Below are positions 6,977 through 14,475 of a stretch of DNA of 38,191 bases, piece after piece. Both the position numbers and the translations under genes were made by a program. The DNA is from Spirochaetota bacterium (GTDB lineage Bacteria; Spirochaetota; UBA4802; UBA5368). The stretch covers positions 1 through 38,191 of the forward strand of contig JALOTJ010000017.1 of NCBI GenBank assembly GCA_025457965.1, read 5' to 3'. Below the pieces are notes generated by a model, which was not told the DNA's origin, did no database searches, and saw only the letters and a list, made by a program, of their open reading frames with translations. Each line of letters begins with the position of its first letter. Positions within the stretch are counted from its first letter, which is position 1.

Positions 6977-7768
6977 ATGGATAACGCATCGCTTTTGACG
7001 GCCGTAAGGAAGAAACAGCCGCTCGTACATCACCTGACGAACTGGGTCACCATCTACGATTGCGCACAGCTGGTAAAGTCGTTCGGGGGATCGCCGGTGA
7101 TGGCCCACGCCGCCGAGGAGGCGGCGGATATGGCATCGCTCGCATCCGCGCTGGTGCTCAACATCGGTACCCTCACCGCGGACTTCATCGAAAGCATGAA
7201 GCTTGCCGCGCGCGCGGCAAACGCGAAAGGCGCGCCCGTGGTGCTCGATGTCTGCGGCGCGGGGGCAACGCAGTTCAGGGACGCGATGGTGACGGCGCTC
7301 CTCGACGCGGCGCGCATCGACATCATAAAGGGGAACGCCTCGGAGATTGCCCGCGTGGCCGGGCAGCAGGTGAAGACGAAGGGTGTCGATGCGGGAAGCG
7401 TGGAGGGTGACCTCGGCGGCATCGCCGAAACGCTCGCCGTCGCGCGCGGCTGCGTGGTGGTGGTTACCGGGAAGGAAGACATCGTCGTCGGAAGCGGCGC
7501 GCGTTATCTCGTTAACAACGGCCACGAGATCATGTCGCGCGTGGTCGGGACCGGCTGCATGGCGGCGTCGGCGATCGGCACGTTCGCCGGTGTATGCCCG
7601 GAAGACCTGCCGCGCGCGGCGGCCGCGGGGCTGGTATGTTTCGAGGTGGCGGCCGAGCTCGCCGCGAAGGACGCCACCGGACCCGGAACATTCAAGGAAC
7701 TGCTCTTCGACCGTGCGGCCTCGCTTTCAGAGAAGGACGTAAAGGCCATGCAGAGGGTGTCGCGATGA
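6977..7768 (+). CDS. thiM: Hydroxyethylthiazole kinase ThiM
   Basis: This 263-aa kinase phosphorylates 4-methyl-5-(2-hydroxyethyl)thiazole, the thiazole salvage step of thiamine synthesis. It shows the ribokinase-like ThiM motifs: PLVHHLTNWVTIYDCA at 15-30, MAHAAEEAADM, VLDVCGAGAT near 88-97, IIKGNASEI, and the conserved GTGCMAAS (Cys near 194) by the active site. Length equals the family norm. The start at 6977 is preceded by AGGGGGG 3 bases away; a longer frame opening with TTG at 6872 would run through the leader and is rejected. It is the first gene of the operon under the TPP riboswitch and overlaps thiE by 4 bases. Confidence 0.95.
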   Translation: MDNASLLTAVRKKQPLVHHLTNWVTIYDCAQLVKSFGGSPVMAHAAEEAADMASLASALVLNIGTLTADFIESMKLAARAANAKGAPVVLDVCGAGATQFRDAMVTALLDAARIDIIKGNASEIARVAGQQVKTKGVDAGSVEGDLGGIAETLAVARGCVVVVTGKEDIVVGSGARYLVNNGHEIMSRVVGTGCMAASAIGTFAGVCPEDLPRAAAAGLVCFEVAAELAAKDATGPGTFKELLFDRAASLSEKDVKAMQRVSR

Positions 7769-8373
7769 GGGGTTATTATTTCATCACCGACTCGGGTCTG
7801 AGCCTCGCAGGTAACGTCGCGGATGCGCGCGCGGCGGTCGCGGCCGGAGTGACGGTCGTGCAGTACCGCAACAAGTCGAATATCACGCGCGACATGTACG
7901 AGGAGGCGCTGCTCATTAAAGGAGTCTGCGGCGGGAGCGCGAAGTTCATCGTCAACGACCGCATCGACATCGCGCTCGCGGTCGGCGCGGACGGAGTGCA
8001 TATAGGACAGGAGGACATGCCGTACGAGCAGGCCCGGCGACTGCTCGGTCCGGATAAAATTATCGGCGTAACGGTGCACGACCTCGACGAGGCGCTCGAA
8101 GCGGAAGCGGCGGGCGCCGACTACCTGGGCGTAAGCCCCGTCTTCGCGACCGGCACCAAGGACGACGCCGGAGAGCCCTGCGGGACAAAACTCATCAGCT
8201 CAATTAAAGCGAAATGCAGTATCCCCGTCGTCGCCATAGGCGGGATAGCTCTCTCCAATGTCGACGAGGTCATCGCCGCGGGCGCCGACATGGTCTGCGC
8301 CATCTCGGCCGTCGTTACGAAAGGGGACGTTGCCGCGGCGATACTGGAGTTTCAAAGGAGGTACGGATTATGA
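7765..8373 (+). CDS. thiE: Thiamine-phosphate synthase ThiE
   Basis: This 202-aa TIM-barrel enzyme joins HMP diphosphate and thiazole phosphate to thiamine phosphate. Motifs seen are VVQYRNKS (the family usually has QLREK), FIVNDRIDIALAVGADGVHI with the catalytic-site NDR, GQEDMP, VTVHDLDEA, DYLGVSPVFATGTK and VVAIGGI, which closes the phosphate site. The ATG at 7765 overlaps the thiM TGA, with AGAGGG in the thiM end acting as ribosome-binding site. It sits directly between the kinase that makes its thiazole substrate and ThiC, which makes its pyrimidine precursor. Confidence 0.95.
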   Translation: MRGYYFITDSGLSLAGNVADARAAVAAGVTVVQYRNKSNITRDMYEEALLIKGVCGGSAKFIVNDRIDIALAVGADGVHIGQEDMPYEQARRLLGPDKIIGVTVHDLDEALEAEAAGADYLGVSPVFATGTKDDAGEPCGTKLISSIKAKCSIPVVAIGGIALSNVDEVIAAGADMVCAISAVVTKGDVAAAILEFQRRYGL

Positions 8374-9641
8374 CACAGTTTGAATACGCTGAGAAAGGAC
8401 TTCTCTCCCCGGAAATGAAAACGGTGGCGGCAAAAGAACCGCGTACGGCCGGGGAGATACGGGACGACGTCCGCGATGGTTACACGGTGATTTTAAAGAG
8501 CGACCTGCACGACTGCGTGCCGGTCGGCATCGGGAAAGGGCTTACGATTAAAATAAACGCGAACATCGGCACCTCGGGCTACAACGCCGATCCCGAAATG
8601 GAGCTTCAGAAATTGCGCGCCGCGGTCTATTACGGCGCCGACGCGATGATGGACCTCTCGACCGGCGGAGACATCCGGGCCATGAGAAAGGCCGTCATCG
8701 CCGAGTCGCGCGTGCCCGTGGGGACGGTCCCCATCTATGAGGCGATCGTCAGACAGCCCGATGTATCGAAGATATCCGAGGACGATTTTCTGGAGAGCGT
8801 CCGCACGCACATAGAAGACGGAGTGGACTTCATCACGGTTCACTGCGGGGTCACGAAAAACTGCATTCCCCTCCTTGAGGGGCGTATTATGGGAGTGGTA
8901 TCGCGCGGCGGGAGCTTCCTCGTGAAGTGGATGCTGCACCACGGGAAGGAAAACCCCCTTTATACGCGCTACGATGAAATTCTCGAGATGGCAAAGAGGC
9001 ATGATGTCACCCTGAGCCTGGGTGACGGCCTGCGTCCGGGATGCCTCGCCGACGCGACGGACGCCGCACAGATCGAAGAGCTCAAGACGCTCGGCGAGCT
9101 CGCGCGCCGGGCTCGCGCGGCCGGCGTGCAGGTGATGATCGAGGGGCCGGGGCATGTTCCGCTGCACATGATCAAGGAAAACATCGAATTGCAGAAAAAG
9201 TACTGCGACGGGGCCCCGTTCTACGTGCTGGGGCCGCTCGTCACCGATTGCTCGCCGGGCTACGATCACCTCTCCGGCGCGATCGGCGGGGCGCTGGCCG
9301 CCTGGTACGGCGCCGACTTCCTCTGCTACCTCACGCCGATGGAGCACCTCGGGCTTCCCGACGTTAAGCACGTCGTGGATGGGGTCATCGCCTCGAAGAT
9401 CGCGGCGCACGCGGCCGATGTCGCGCGGGGACTTTCCGGGGCGCGCGAACGGGATGACGCGATGTCGCGCGCACGCTCCAATTTGGATTGGGACTCGATG
9501 TACCGCCTTGCCTTCAATCCCGAGAGGGCCCGTGAGCTGCGCAGGGGTACGAAGCATGACGACGCCGAGGTGTGCACCATGTGCGGCGATTTCTGCTCGG
9601 CGAAGATCAACCGTGACTGCAGGGAGAAATACCACCAATGA
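8370..9641 (+). CDS. thiC: Phosphomethylpyrimidine synthase ThiC (short form)
   Basis: This radical-SAM enzyme converts aminoimidazole ribotide to HMP phosphate. At 423 aa it is the short form without the extra N-terminal domain of the roughly 630-aa proteobacterial type. Seen are ANIGTSGYNADPEMELQKL, the DLSTGGDI motif, DFITVHCGV, MIEGPGHVPLHMI, PFYVLGPLVTD and, at the C-terminus, the 4Fe-4S cysteines C402, C405 and C409 (CTMCGDFC). The spacing CX2CX3C is one residue shorter than the CX2CX4C of the long form. AAAGGAGG precedes the ATG, which overlaps the thiE stop by 4 bases. The enzyme is oxygen-sensitive, in keeping with an anaerobic host. Confidence 0.95.
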   Translation: MTQFEYAEKGLLSPEMKTVAAKEPRTAGEIRDDVRDGYTVILKSDLHDCVPVGIGKGLTIKINANIGTSGYNADPEMELQKLRAAVYYGADAMMDLSTGGDIRAMRKAVIAESRVPVGTVPIYEAIVRQPDVSKISEDDFLESVRTHIEDGVDFITVHCGVTKNCIPLLEGRIMGVVSRGGSFLVKWMLHHGKENPLYTRYDEILEMAKRHDVTLSLGDGLRPGCLADATDAAQIEELKTLGELARRARAAGVQVMIEGPGHVPLHMIKENIELQKKYCDGAPFYVLGPLVTDCSPGYDHLSGAIGGALAAWYGADFLCYLTPMEHLGLPDVKHVVDGVIASKIAAHAADVARGLSGARERDDAMSRARSNLDWDSMYRLAFNPERARELRRGTKHDDAEVCTMCGDFCSAKINRDCREKYHQ

Positions 9642-10600
9642 AGATATCCGAGATCGGCGGGGAGTTCGCGCTCATACGGCGCCTCATGTCCAGAGACGCG
9701 GGCGATCCCGCCATCATAAAGGGAGTCGGCGACGACTGCGCCGTGCTTGCGTACACGCCGGACAAATATCTCGTCGTCACCACCGATATGATGGTTGAGA
9801 ACAGCCATTTCGCCTCGCAATGGTTCACGCCCTTCCAGGTGGGCAGGAAGCTCATGGAGGTGAACGTTTCGGACGTAGTCGCCATGGGCGGCGTCCCGCG
9901 CTTTGCCTTTATCTCGGTCGCGCTGACGAAAGAAACCGAGGTGGAGTACATGGATGAGCTCTACAGGGGGATCTACGCCTCGGGAGCGAAGCACGGCGTC
10001 CATCTCATAGGAGGAGACACCACCCACGGGAGCGAGATCGTGCTGAACCTGGTCGTTATCGGAGAGGTCGAGAAGAACCTTCTGTGCCTTCGCTCGGACG
10101 CCAAGCCCGGCGACCTCGTCTGCGTCACCGGCACGCTCGGCGGGAACCAGGCGGGGCTCGAGCTCCTGCTGGCGGGCAAATCCGGACACACGATCGAGTT
10201 CCTCGAGCCGGAGTGCCGCCTCGCGTCGGAAGGGCGGCTGATCGCCCGGTACGCCAACGCGATGATCGACGTGAGCGACGGGCTGGGGAGCGAGGTGCGC
10301 CACATCTGCGAGGAGAGCGGCGTGGGCGCCCGCATCGACTGCGGGAAAATACCGCTCTCGCCGGAGGTGATCGCCTCCGCCGGGGCCGTCGGCAAAGACC
10401 CCTGCGACTACGCGCTCTACGGCGGCGAGGATTTCGAGCTGGTGTTTTCGATTCCGCCGGAGAGGCTTTCGCGCCTGCAGGAGGAGTTTCCTGATTTCAC
10501 TGTTGTGGGTGAGATACTGCCCCGGGAGGAGGGGGCGTTCCTGGTAAGAGACGGTGAGAGAATCGATATCGGAAAGGGGTATGATCACTTCGCGGAATGA
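9638..10600 (+). CDS. thiL: Thiamine-monophosphate kinase ThiL
   Basis: This 320-aa enzyme phosphorylates thiamine phosphate to thiamine diphosphate, the cofactor sensed by the riboswitch upstream. It shows the PurM-like features GVGDDCAVL (D32, D33 bind metal/ATP), VVTTDMMVENSHF, NVSDVVAMGG, GGDTTHG, MIDVSDGLGSE and YGGEDFELVF. The ATG overlaps the thiC stop by 4 bases, making it the last gene of the thiMECL operon. No thiD (HMP-P kinase) or thiazole synthesis gene (thiG, thiH, thiS, thiF) follows. It runs convergent to the anti-sigma gene with only 24 bases between stops and no visible terminator. Confidence 0.95.
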   Translation: MKISEIGGEFALIRRLMSRDAGDPAIIKGVGDDCAVLAYTPDKYLVVTTDMMVENSHFASQWFTPFQVGRKLMEVNVSDVVAMGGVPRFAFISVALTKETEVEYMDELYRGIYASGAKHGVHLIGGDTTHGSEIVLNLVVIGEVEKNLLCLRSDAKPGDLVCVTGTLGGNQAGLELLLAGKSGHTIEFLEPECRLASEGRLIARYANAMIDVSDGLGSEVRHICEESGVGARIDCGKIPLSPEVIASAGAVGKDPCDYALYGGEDFELVFSIPPERLSRLQEEFPDFTVVGEILPREEGAFLVRDGERIDIGKGYDHFAE

Positions 10601-10624
10601 GATATCCGCATCCGGCCATATATC

Positions 10625-11554
10625 TCAGTCCCCGGAAAAACGAAGCTGTATCCGCATTGTACCGGCCCCGGTTTTCGGCGCGGACCGCTCGGGCCGGGCA
10701 TCGCCGAAGCCTTTCAGTTCATCCAGAAGCGACGCATAGGCCTCGCGGCGGATATCGAGCGTGATGGATGAACAGCGACCGGTTGCCGCATCGCACTTTT
10801 CCTCGATGATCGTGGCGCCCGAACGCCGTACGGCGGTCCGAATGTCCGCGGACGATCCAGCCTCTTTAAGGCGGTCGGCCGTCTCTTTTTTCTCTTCGGA
10901 CGGCGGGATCTGCCGCGCGGCGGCGACCTTCGCCCTGCTGACGTAGGCGTCGGCCGCCTTCATCTCCTCGTGTTCGCCGGCGCGCCCGTGCGGCGCCCCG
11001 TTCATGGCGAGCGCGGGAGCGGAGGCGCTGTGGAGAGTGAACGCGATAACATACACCCGGGTCTGCCCGGCCGTCTTGTCGCGCGATGCCGTTTGAGGGA
11101 CGCGCCGCTTTACCGGCGGGCGGACGGGCTCATCGACAGCGTGTAGGGCGGGATCTGCGCTCTCCGTGACGGCGACGCGTTCCCCGGTACGGGTCGGAGG
11201 ATCGGCCTTCCGGGCCTCGTCGGGAACCAGGATTACGAATATCAGCGCGGCCGCGGCCAGGAGCCCGGCGGCCTCGAGGGGCAGTTTGACGCCAGCGGGA
11301 TGGAAGAGCGTCCGCACGATGCCGCGTCGCGGCTCCGGGACATCAAGCCGGCGGTTGAGCTTCTCGAGGAAATCCGCGGGCGCGGACTTCCGTTGAAGGG
11401 CGGACATGCTTTTCCGGTAGGACCTGAGAAAGGCCAGCTCCTTCGCGCAGTCGTCGCACGAGGCGCAGTGCTCCTCGATAGAACGCGCGATTCCGGCGGC
11501 AGCCCTGCCGTCCACGTATTCGGAAAGGCGCTTTTGTACCGTGCGGCACTTCAT
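10625..11554 (-). CDS. Zinc-finger anti-sigma factor with large extracytoplasmic domain
   Basis: This 309-aa, probably single-pass membrane protein opens with an anti-sigma zinc finger: HCASCDDC around residues 29-36 gives the HX3CX2C pattern of ZAS-domain anti-sigma factors. A hydrophobic segment (LEAAGLLAAAALIFVILVP, about residues 104-122) follows, then about 190 residues outside the membrane, low-complexity at first and ending in a folded-looking part (ATIIEEKCDAATGRCSSITL). The extracytoplasmic part contains two cysteines that could form a disulfide. It starts 1 base after the sigma factor stop, the usual sigma/anti-sigma arrangement, and should bind and inhibit that sigma factor until a signal arrives. 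The signal is unknown. Confidence 0.85.
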   Translation of the reverse strand: MKCRTVQKRLSEYVDGRAAAGIARSIEEHCASCDDCAKELAFLRSYRKSMSALQRKSAPADFLEKLNRRLDVPEPRRGIVRTLFHPAGVKLPLEAAGLLAAAALIFVILVPDEARKADPPTRTGERVAVTESADPALHAVDEPVRPPVKRRVPQTASRDKTAGQTRVYVIAFTLHSASAPALAMNGAPHGRAGEHEEMKAADAYVSRAKVAAARQIPPSEEKKETADRLKEAGSSADIRTAVRRSGATIIEEKCDAATGRCSSITLDIRREAYASLLDELKGFGDARPERSAPKTGAGTMRIQLRFSGD

Positions 11555-11555
11555 G

Positions 11556-12152
11556 TTATACAATACCCTCCAGTTTCGAGCGCAGCCTGCGCCGCGCACG
11601 TGCCAGCCTCGACTTGACGGTCCCCAGGGGCACCCCCGTGAGCGCGGCGGTCTCATCGTAGCTTTTGCCCTCGATATCGCAGAGGACGGCCACGGCCTTT
11701 TCGTCCGGCGGCAGAGCGTCGAGCGCGCGCTGAATTCGCGCCTCGCGCTCGCCCCGCTCGAAGCGCTCCGTCGGATTGGAGGATGAAGCCCTCCCGTTCG
11801 CCGGCAGCAGCGCGTCGTCGGCGCCGGTTCCCTCCAGGCGCACGGCCTTTCTCGACCTCCGGTACTCGGCGGAGGCGAGGCGATTCCTGCAGGTGTTCAC
11901 CGCTATGCGGTACAGCCAGGTCGCAAACGCCGCATCGCCCCTGAAACTCCCCAGGGCACGGTACGCGCGGATGAAGGCGTCCTGCGCGCAATCGGAGGCC
12001 TCGTCGTAATCGCCAAGCATGCGGAAACACAGGTTGTAGAGCATGTCGCCATGGCGAAGCACCAGCAGGTCGTAGGCGCGGCGGTCTCCCGCCAGCGTTT
12101 CGCCAACCAGCGTTCCGTCGTCCCGTTCGGTTGTCGACAGGTTTCTCTTCAT
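11556..12152 (-). CDS. ECF sigma factor, RpoE-like
   Basis: This 198-aa sigma70-family factor has only regions 2 and 4. Region 2 (about residues 25-95) includes YDLLVLRHGDMLYNLCFRML, DCAQDAFIRAYR and FATWLYRIAVNTCRN. Region 4 (about 140-195) has LPPDEKAVAVLCDIEGKSYD and the helix-turn-helix GVPLGTVKSRLARARR. The linker between them is long and Ser/Ala-rich. It directs RNA polymerase to promoters of an envelope or stress response under control of the adjacent anti-sigma factor. There is no clear ribosome-binding site before the ATG at 12152. A strong sigma70-type promoter lies about 50 bases upstream (12202-12229). Confidence 0.92.
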   Translation of the reverse strand: MKRNLSTTERDDGTLVGETLAGDRRAYDLLVLRHGDMLYNLCFRMLGDYDEASDCAQDAFIRAYRALGSFRGDAAFATWLYRIAVNTCRNRLASAEYRRSRKAVRLEGTGADDALLPANGRASSSNPTERFERGEREARIQRALDALPPDEKAVAVLCDIEGKSYDETAALTGVPLGTVKSRLARARRRLRSKLEGIV

Positions 12153-12201
12153 TTAGACAGGGGCGAGGCCTGAAAGGATCTCGTTTTTTACGGCGGGTAG
12201 G

Positions 12202-12229
12202 ATGATAGCACGGCGCGGGGATTTGTCAA
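12202..12229 (-). promoter_or_regulatory. Sigma70-type promoter for the ECF sigma/anti-sigma genes
   Basis: On the minus strand TTGACA (12229-12224) and TATCAT (12207-12202) are separated by 16 bases. The predicted start of transcription lies about 40 bases before the sigma factor ATG. The -35 box lies in the loop, and most of the spacer in one arm, of the inverted repeat at 12209-12248. Confidence 0.65.
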
Positions 12230-12248
12230 TCCGCATTCCCGCGCCGTG
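12209..12248. repeat. 11-bp inverted repeat overlapping the sigma promoter
   Basis: CACGGCGCGGG (12209-12219) is matched perfectly by CCCGCGCCGTG (12238-12248) across an 18-base loop. It lies 7 bases past the end of the oxidoreductase gene, so it may end that transcript. There is no T-tract, and it also covers the sigma promoter, so a role as operator or attenuating hairpin is equally possible. Confidence 0.6.
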
Positions 12249-12255
12249 TGCGCCC

Positions 12256-13236
12256 TCAGGGCCTGAGCACAAGCTTGCCCGTCACCGTGCCGCTCTCGAG
12301 CAGCTCGTGCGCCTTCGAGGCCTCGGCGAGAGGAAACGAGCGGTATATGACGGGCCGTATCGTTCCCTCCCTGAGGAAGCCAAGCAGGGTCACCAGGGCG
12401 TTGAAAACGGCCATCGGATCGGCCCTGGCCGTATTGCCCAGGTGGAAGCTCCGTATCGAGATGCCCTTCATGAAGTGGCGGTTGAATCGCCGTGCCATGT
12501 CGGCGGGGAGGTCCCCGCCGATGCTGCCGAACCAGATGACCTGCCCCAGCGGGGCGAGCATGTCGAAATTGTCGCTGAATTTCGGCCCGGACACATGGTC
12601 CATGATGAGACGGACCCCTTTACCGCCGGTGAGCTCCATTACCCGTGCCGGTACGTCTTCCTTTTTGTAGTCGATGATATGGGCGATGCCCTGGCCCTTC
12701 GCGTACGCGGCCTTCTCGGGGCTGTCCGCCAGGCCGATCACCTCGATGCCCGAGAGTCCGGCGAGTTGTCCCATCGCGGTGCCGATGCCGCCGGCGGCCG
12801 GGTACAACAGCACCGTCTGTCCGGATTCAACGCGGCCGAAATGGTGCAGCATCAGGTACGAGGTGAGATAGGTGGTCGGGAACACGGCGGCCGCGTCCAT
12901 GTGCACACCGTCGGGCACGGGTACCACGGAGAAGGGGCCGGCCTTGACGTATTCGGCGTAGCATTCTCCGCCCATCACGATGACCTTCTGCCCGGGGAGA
13001 AGGTTCGTTATCTGGCTTCCGACGGCCTCCACGGTGCCGCTGGCCTCGGTGCCGGGAGTAAAGGGCAGGGGCGGCATCTCGGGATACAGGCCCTGCCGCA
13101 TGCGCACGTCGGCATAATTGACCGAGATCGATTCCGTGCGCACCAGTACCTCGCCGGGGCCGGGTTCGGGCGTGGGGACATCGGCATATTCCAGAACGCT
13201 TGAAGGCCCGGTTTTGCTTACGCGTATCGCTTTCAT
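12256..13236 (-). CDS. Zinc-independent quinone oxidoreductase-like MDR protein
   Basis: This 326-aa member of the medium-chain dehydrogenase/reductase superfamily belongs to the NADPH:quinone reductase branch. Seen are the quinone-reductase signature NYADVRMRQGLYP (40-52), PGTEASGTVEAVG, and the nucleotide-binding motif PAAGGIGTAMGQLA (146-159). Catalytic zinc cysteines are absent, as expected for this branch. Likely an NADPH-dependent reductase of quinones or reactive enones; the substrate is unknown. ATG 13236 is preferred over an in-frame GTG 9 bases upstream, because AGGGA then has workable spacing. It has its own promoter carrying two copies of a 13-base palindrome also present at the thi promoter, so expression is probably repressed by a dimeric regulator. 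Confidence 0.88.
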   Translation of the reverse strand: MKAIRVSKTGPSSVLEYADVPTPEPGPGEVLVRTESISVNYADVRMRQGLYPEMPPLPFTPGTEASGTVEAVGSQITNLLPGQKVIVMGGECYAEYVKAGPFSVVPVPDGVHMDAAAVFPTTYLTSYLMLHHFGRVESGQTVLLYPAAGGIGTAMGQLAGLSGIEVIGLADSPEKAAYAKGQGIAHIIDYKKEDVPARVMELTGGKGVRLIMDHVSGPKFSDNFDMLAPLGQVIWFGSIGGDLPADMARRFNRHFMKGISIRSFHLGNTARADPMAVFNALVTLLGFLREGTIRPVIYRSFPLAEASKAHELLESGTVTGKLVLRP

Positions 13237-13312
13237 TGCAATCACATCCCTGGTAAAGATTGGGTCGCAGCCCGGCGCGTGCCGCTGCGGTACCAGCGGT
13301 CAATCCGCATCC

Positions 13313-13340
13313 ATTATATGAACAATGTTCAGTATCTGAA
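13313..13340 (-). promoter_or_regulatory. Promoter of the quinone oxidoreductase-like gene
   Basis: On the minus strand a perfect TATAAT (13318-13313) is preceded, after 16 bases, by TTCAGA (13340-13335). The spacer consists of three bases plus the palindrome at 13319-13331, which abuts the -10 box exactly as in the thi promoter. An alternative -35, TTGACA, lies further upstream (13370-13365). Confidence 0.6.
13319..13331. promoter_or_regulatory. Palindromic operator-like site (copy 2)
   Basis: TGAACAATGTTCA is a perfect 13-base palindrome with a single central base, directly next to the -10 box of the oxidoreductase promoter. It fits TGAAYAATRTTCA, shared with 6723-6735 and 13337-13349. Confidence 0.65.
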
Positions 13341-13349
13341 TAATATTCA
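13337..13349. promoter_or_regulatory. Palindromic operator-like site (copy 3)
   Basis: TGAATAATATTCA, extended by a C/G pair to a 15-base palindrome at 13336-13350, is centred 18 bases from copy 2 and overlaps the presumed -35 region. Two sites 18 bases apart would allow cooperative binding by two dimers. Confidence 0.65.
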
Positions 13350-13382
13350 GACAATCAGGAGGGATGTCAAATATTTTTTAAC

Positions 13383-13416
13383 GAATCAGGCGACGATCGT
13401 GATCGTCGCCTGATTC
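13383..13416 (-). terminator. Strong hairpin downstream of hisF
   Basis: A perfect 16-bp stem (13383-13398 with 13401-13416) with a 2-base loop lies 36 bases past the hisF stop. On the minus strand it is followed by an A-tract rather than a T-tract, so it is not a textbook intrinsic terminator. It may still end or stabilise the hisF transcript and insulate the operator region beyond. Confidence 0.45.
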
Positions 13417-13451
13417 ACCGGGGTGCGCTTCCACAGAACCCCGGCGGCTGA

Positions 13452-14216
13452 CTACAGGTTGACCTCGAGGCCCTTTTCTTTCAAATACCGCTTCACCTGC
13501 CGTATGCTGAAGGTACGGAAATGGAACACGGACGCGGCGAGGAGGGTCGTCGCGCCTCCCTTCGCGACGCCTTCGTAGAAATGCTCGAGCGTTCCCGCGC
13601 CGCCCGAGGCGACCGTGGGCAGCCCGGAGGCCTCGGCCACCGCTTTCGTGAACTCCAGGTCGTATCCCTTCAGCGTGCCGTCGCCGTCCATGCTGGTGGG
13701 AAGGAGCGTTCCCGCACCGAGATCACGGCAGCGGCGCGCCCATTCGATCGCATCCTTACCAACGGGTTTCGTGCCGCCGGAGACCACCAGCTCGAATCCC
13801 GACGGCATGGCGGCGTTGCGCCGGGCGTCGATCGCCACGGTGACGCGTGCAGAGCCGAATTTCTTCGCGGCCGTACCGACCAGTTCCGGGTCCTTCACCG
13901 CCGCGCTGTTCATGGAAACCTTGCCCGCTCCCGCGGCGAGCACCAGCTCGATGTCCTCGAGGGAGTTGATGCCGCCGCCCATGGTGAGCGGAATGCTTAT
14001 CACCGCGGAAACCTGGCGCACCCATTCAAGGCGCGTCCTGCGGTTTTCGAGCGTCGCGGCGATGTCGAGCATGGCCAGCTCGTCGGCGCCCTCTTCCTGG
14101 TAGAAGCGCGCGTTCTCGACGGGATCGCCCGCGTCGCGGATGTTGACGAAGTTGATGCCCTTTACGACGCGCCCTTCCTTCATGTCGAGGCAGGGCATGA
14201 TCTTTATGATTTCCAT
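13452..14216 (-). CDS. hisF: Imidazole glycerol phosphate synthase cyclase subunit HisF
   Basis: This 254-aa (beta/alpha)8 barrel closes the imidazole ring in histidine synthesis, using ammonia from HisH to form IGP and AICAR. Both catalytic aspartates are present: D11 in IMPCLDMKEGRVVKG and D130 in VAIDARR. The phosphate-binding loops LTMGGGINSLEDIE and VASGGAGTLEHFYEG are intact, as is TSMDGDGTLKGYD. The start at 14216 has GGAG 7 bases upstream; the frame is open much further but has no homology there. No hisH, hisA or other his gene is adjacent, so the partner glutaminase must be encoded elsewhere. AICAR, its by-product, is also a purine intermediate. Confidence 0.93.
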   Translation of the reverse strand: MEIIKIMPCLDMKEGRVVKGINFVNIRDAGDPVENARFYQEEGADELAMLDIAATLENRRTRLEWVRQVSAVISIPLTMGGGINSLEDIELVLAAGAGKVSMNSAAVKDPELVGTAAKKFGSARVTVAIDARRNAAMPSGFELVVSGGTKPVGKDAIEWARRCRDLGAGTLLPTSMDGDGTLKGYDLEFTKAVAEASGLPTVASGGAGTLEHFYEGVAKGGATTLLAASVFHFRTFSIRQVKRYLKEKGLEVNL

Positions 14217-14475
14217 GCGGGGTCTCCGGTACTCGTAATGATCTGCGTGCATGCCAATGCACGTGCAGGTGTAGTAAATACTCCCGAAAGTGGCAAGACA
14301 AATACCGGAGGCACGGGGACCGCCGGTATGGGCGCGGGGAATATTCGCGTCCGGTGAGCGGTTTAGTGCTGGATTAATGAGCACGCCTGTAGAATACTCC
14401 GGCCGTGGGTTTGCACCGGGGCGGCGGCGTAGTATGGAGAAAAGGGGGTTTCGCTCCATCGGAGGATGTAAAGTC

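Noticed and set aside
9326-10588. 420-residue open frame antisense to thiC/thiL
   Set aside because: Composition is typical of an antisense shadow; thiC and thiL beneath it are unambiguous.
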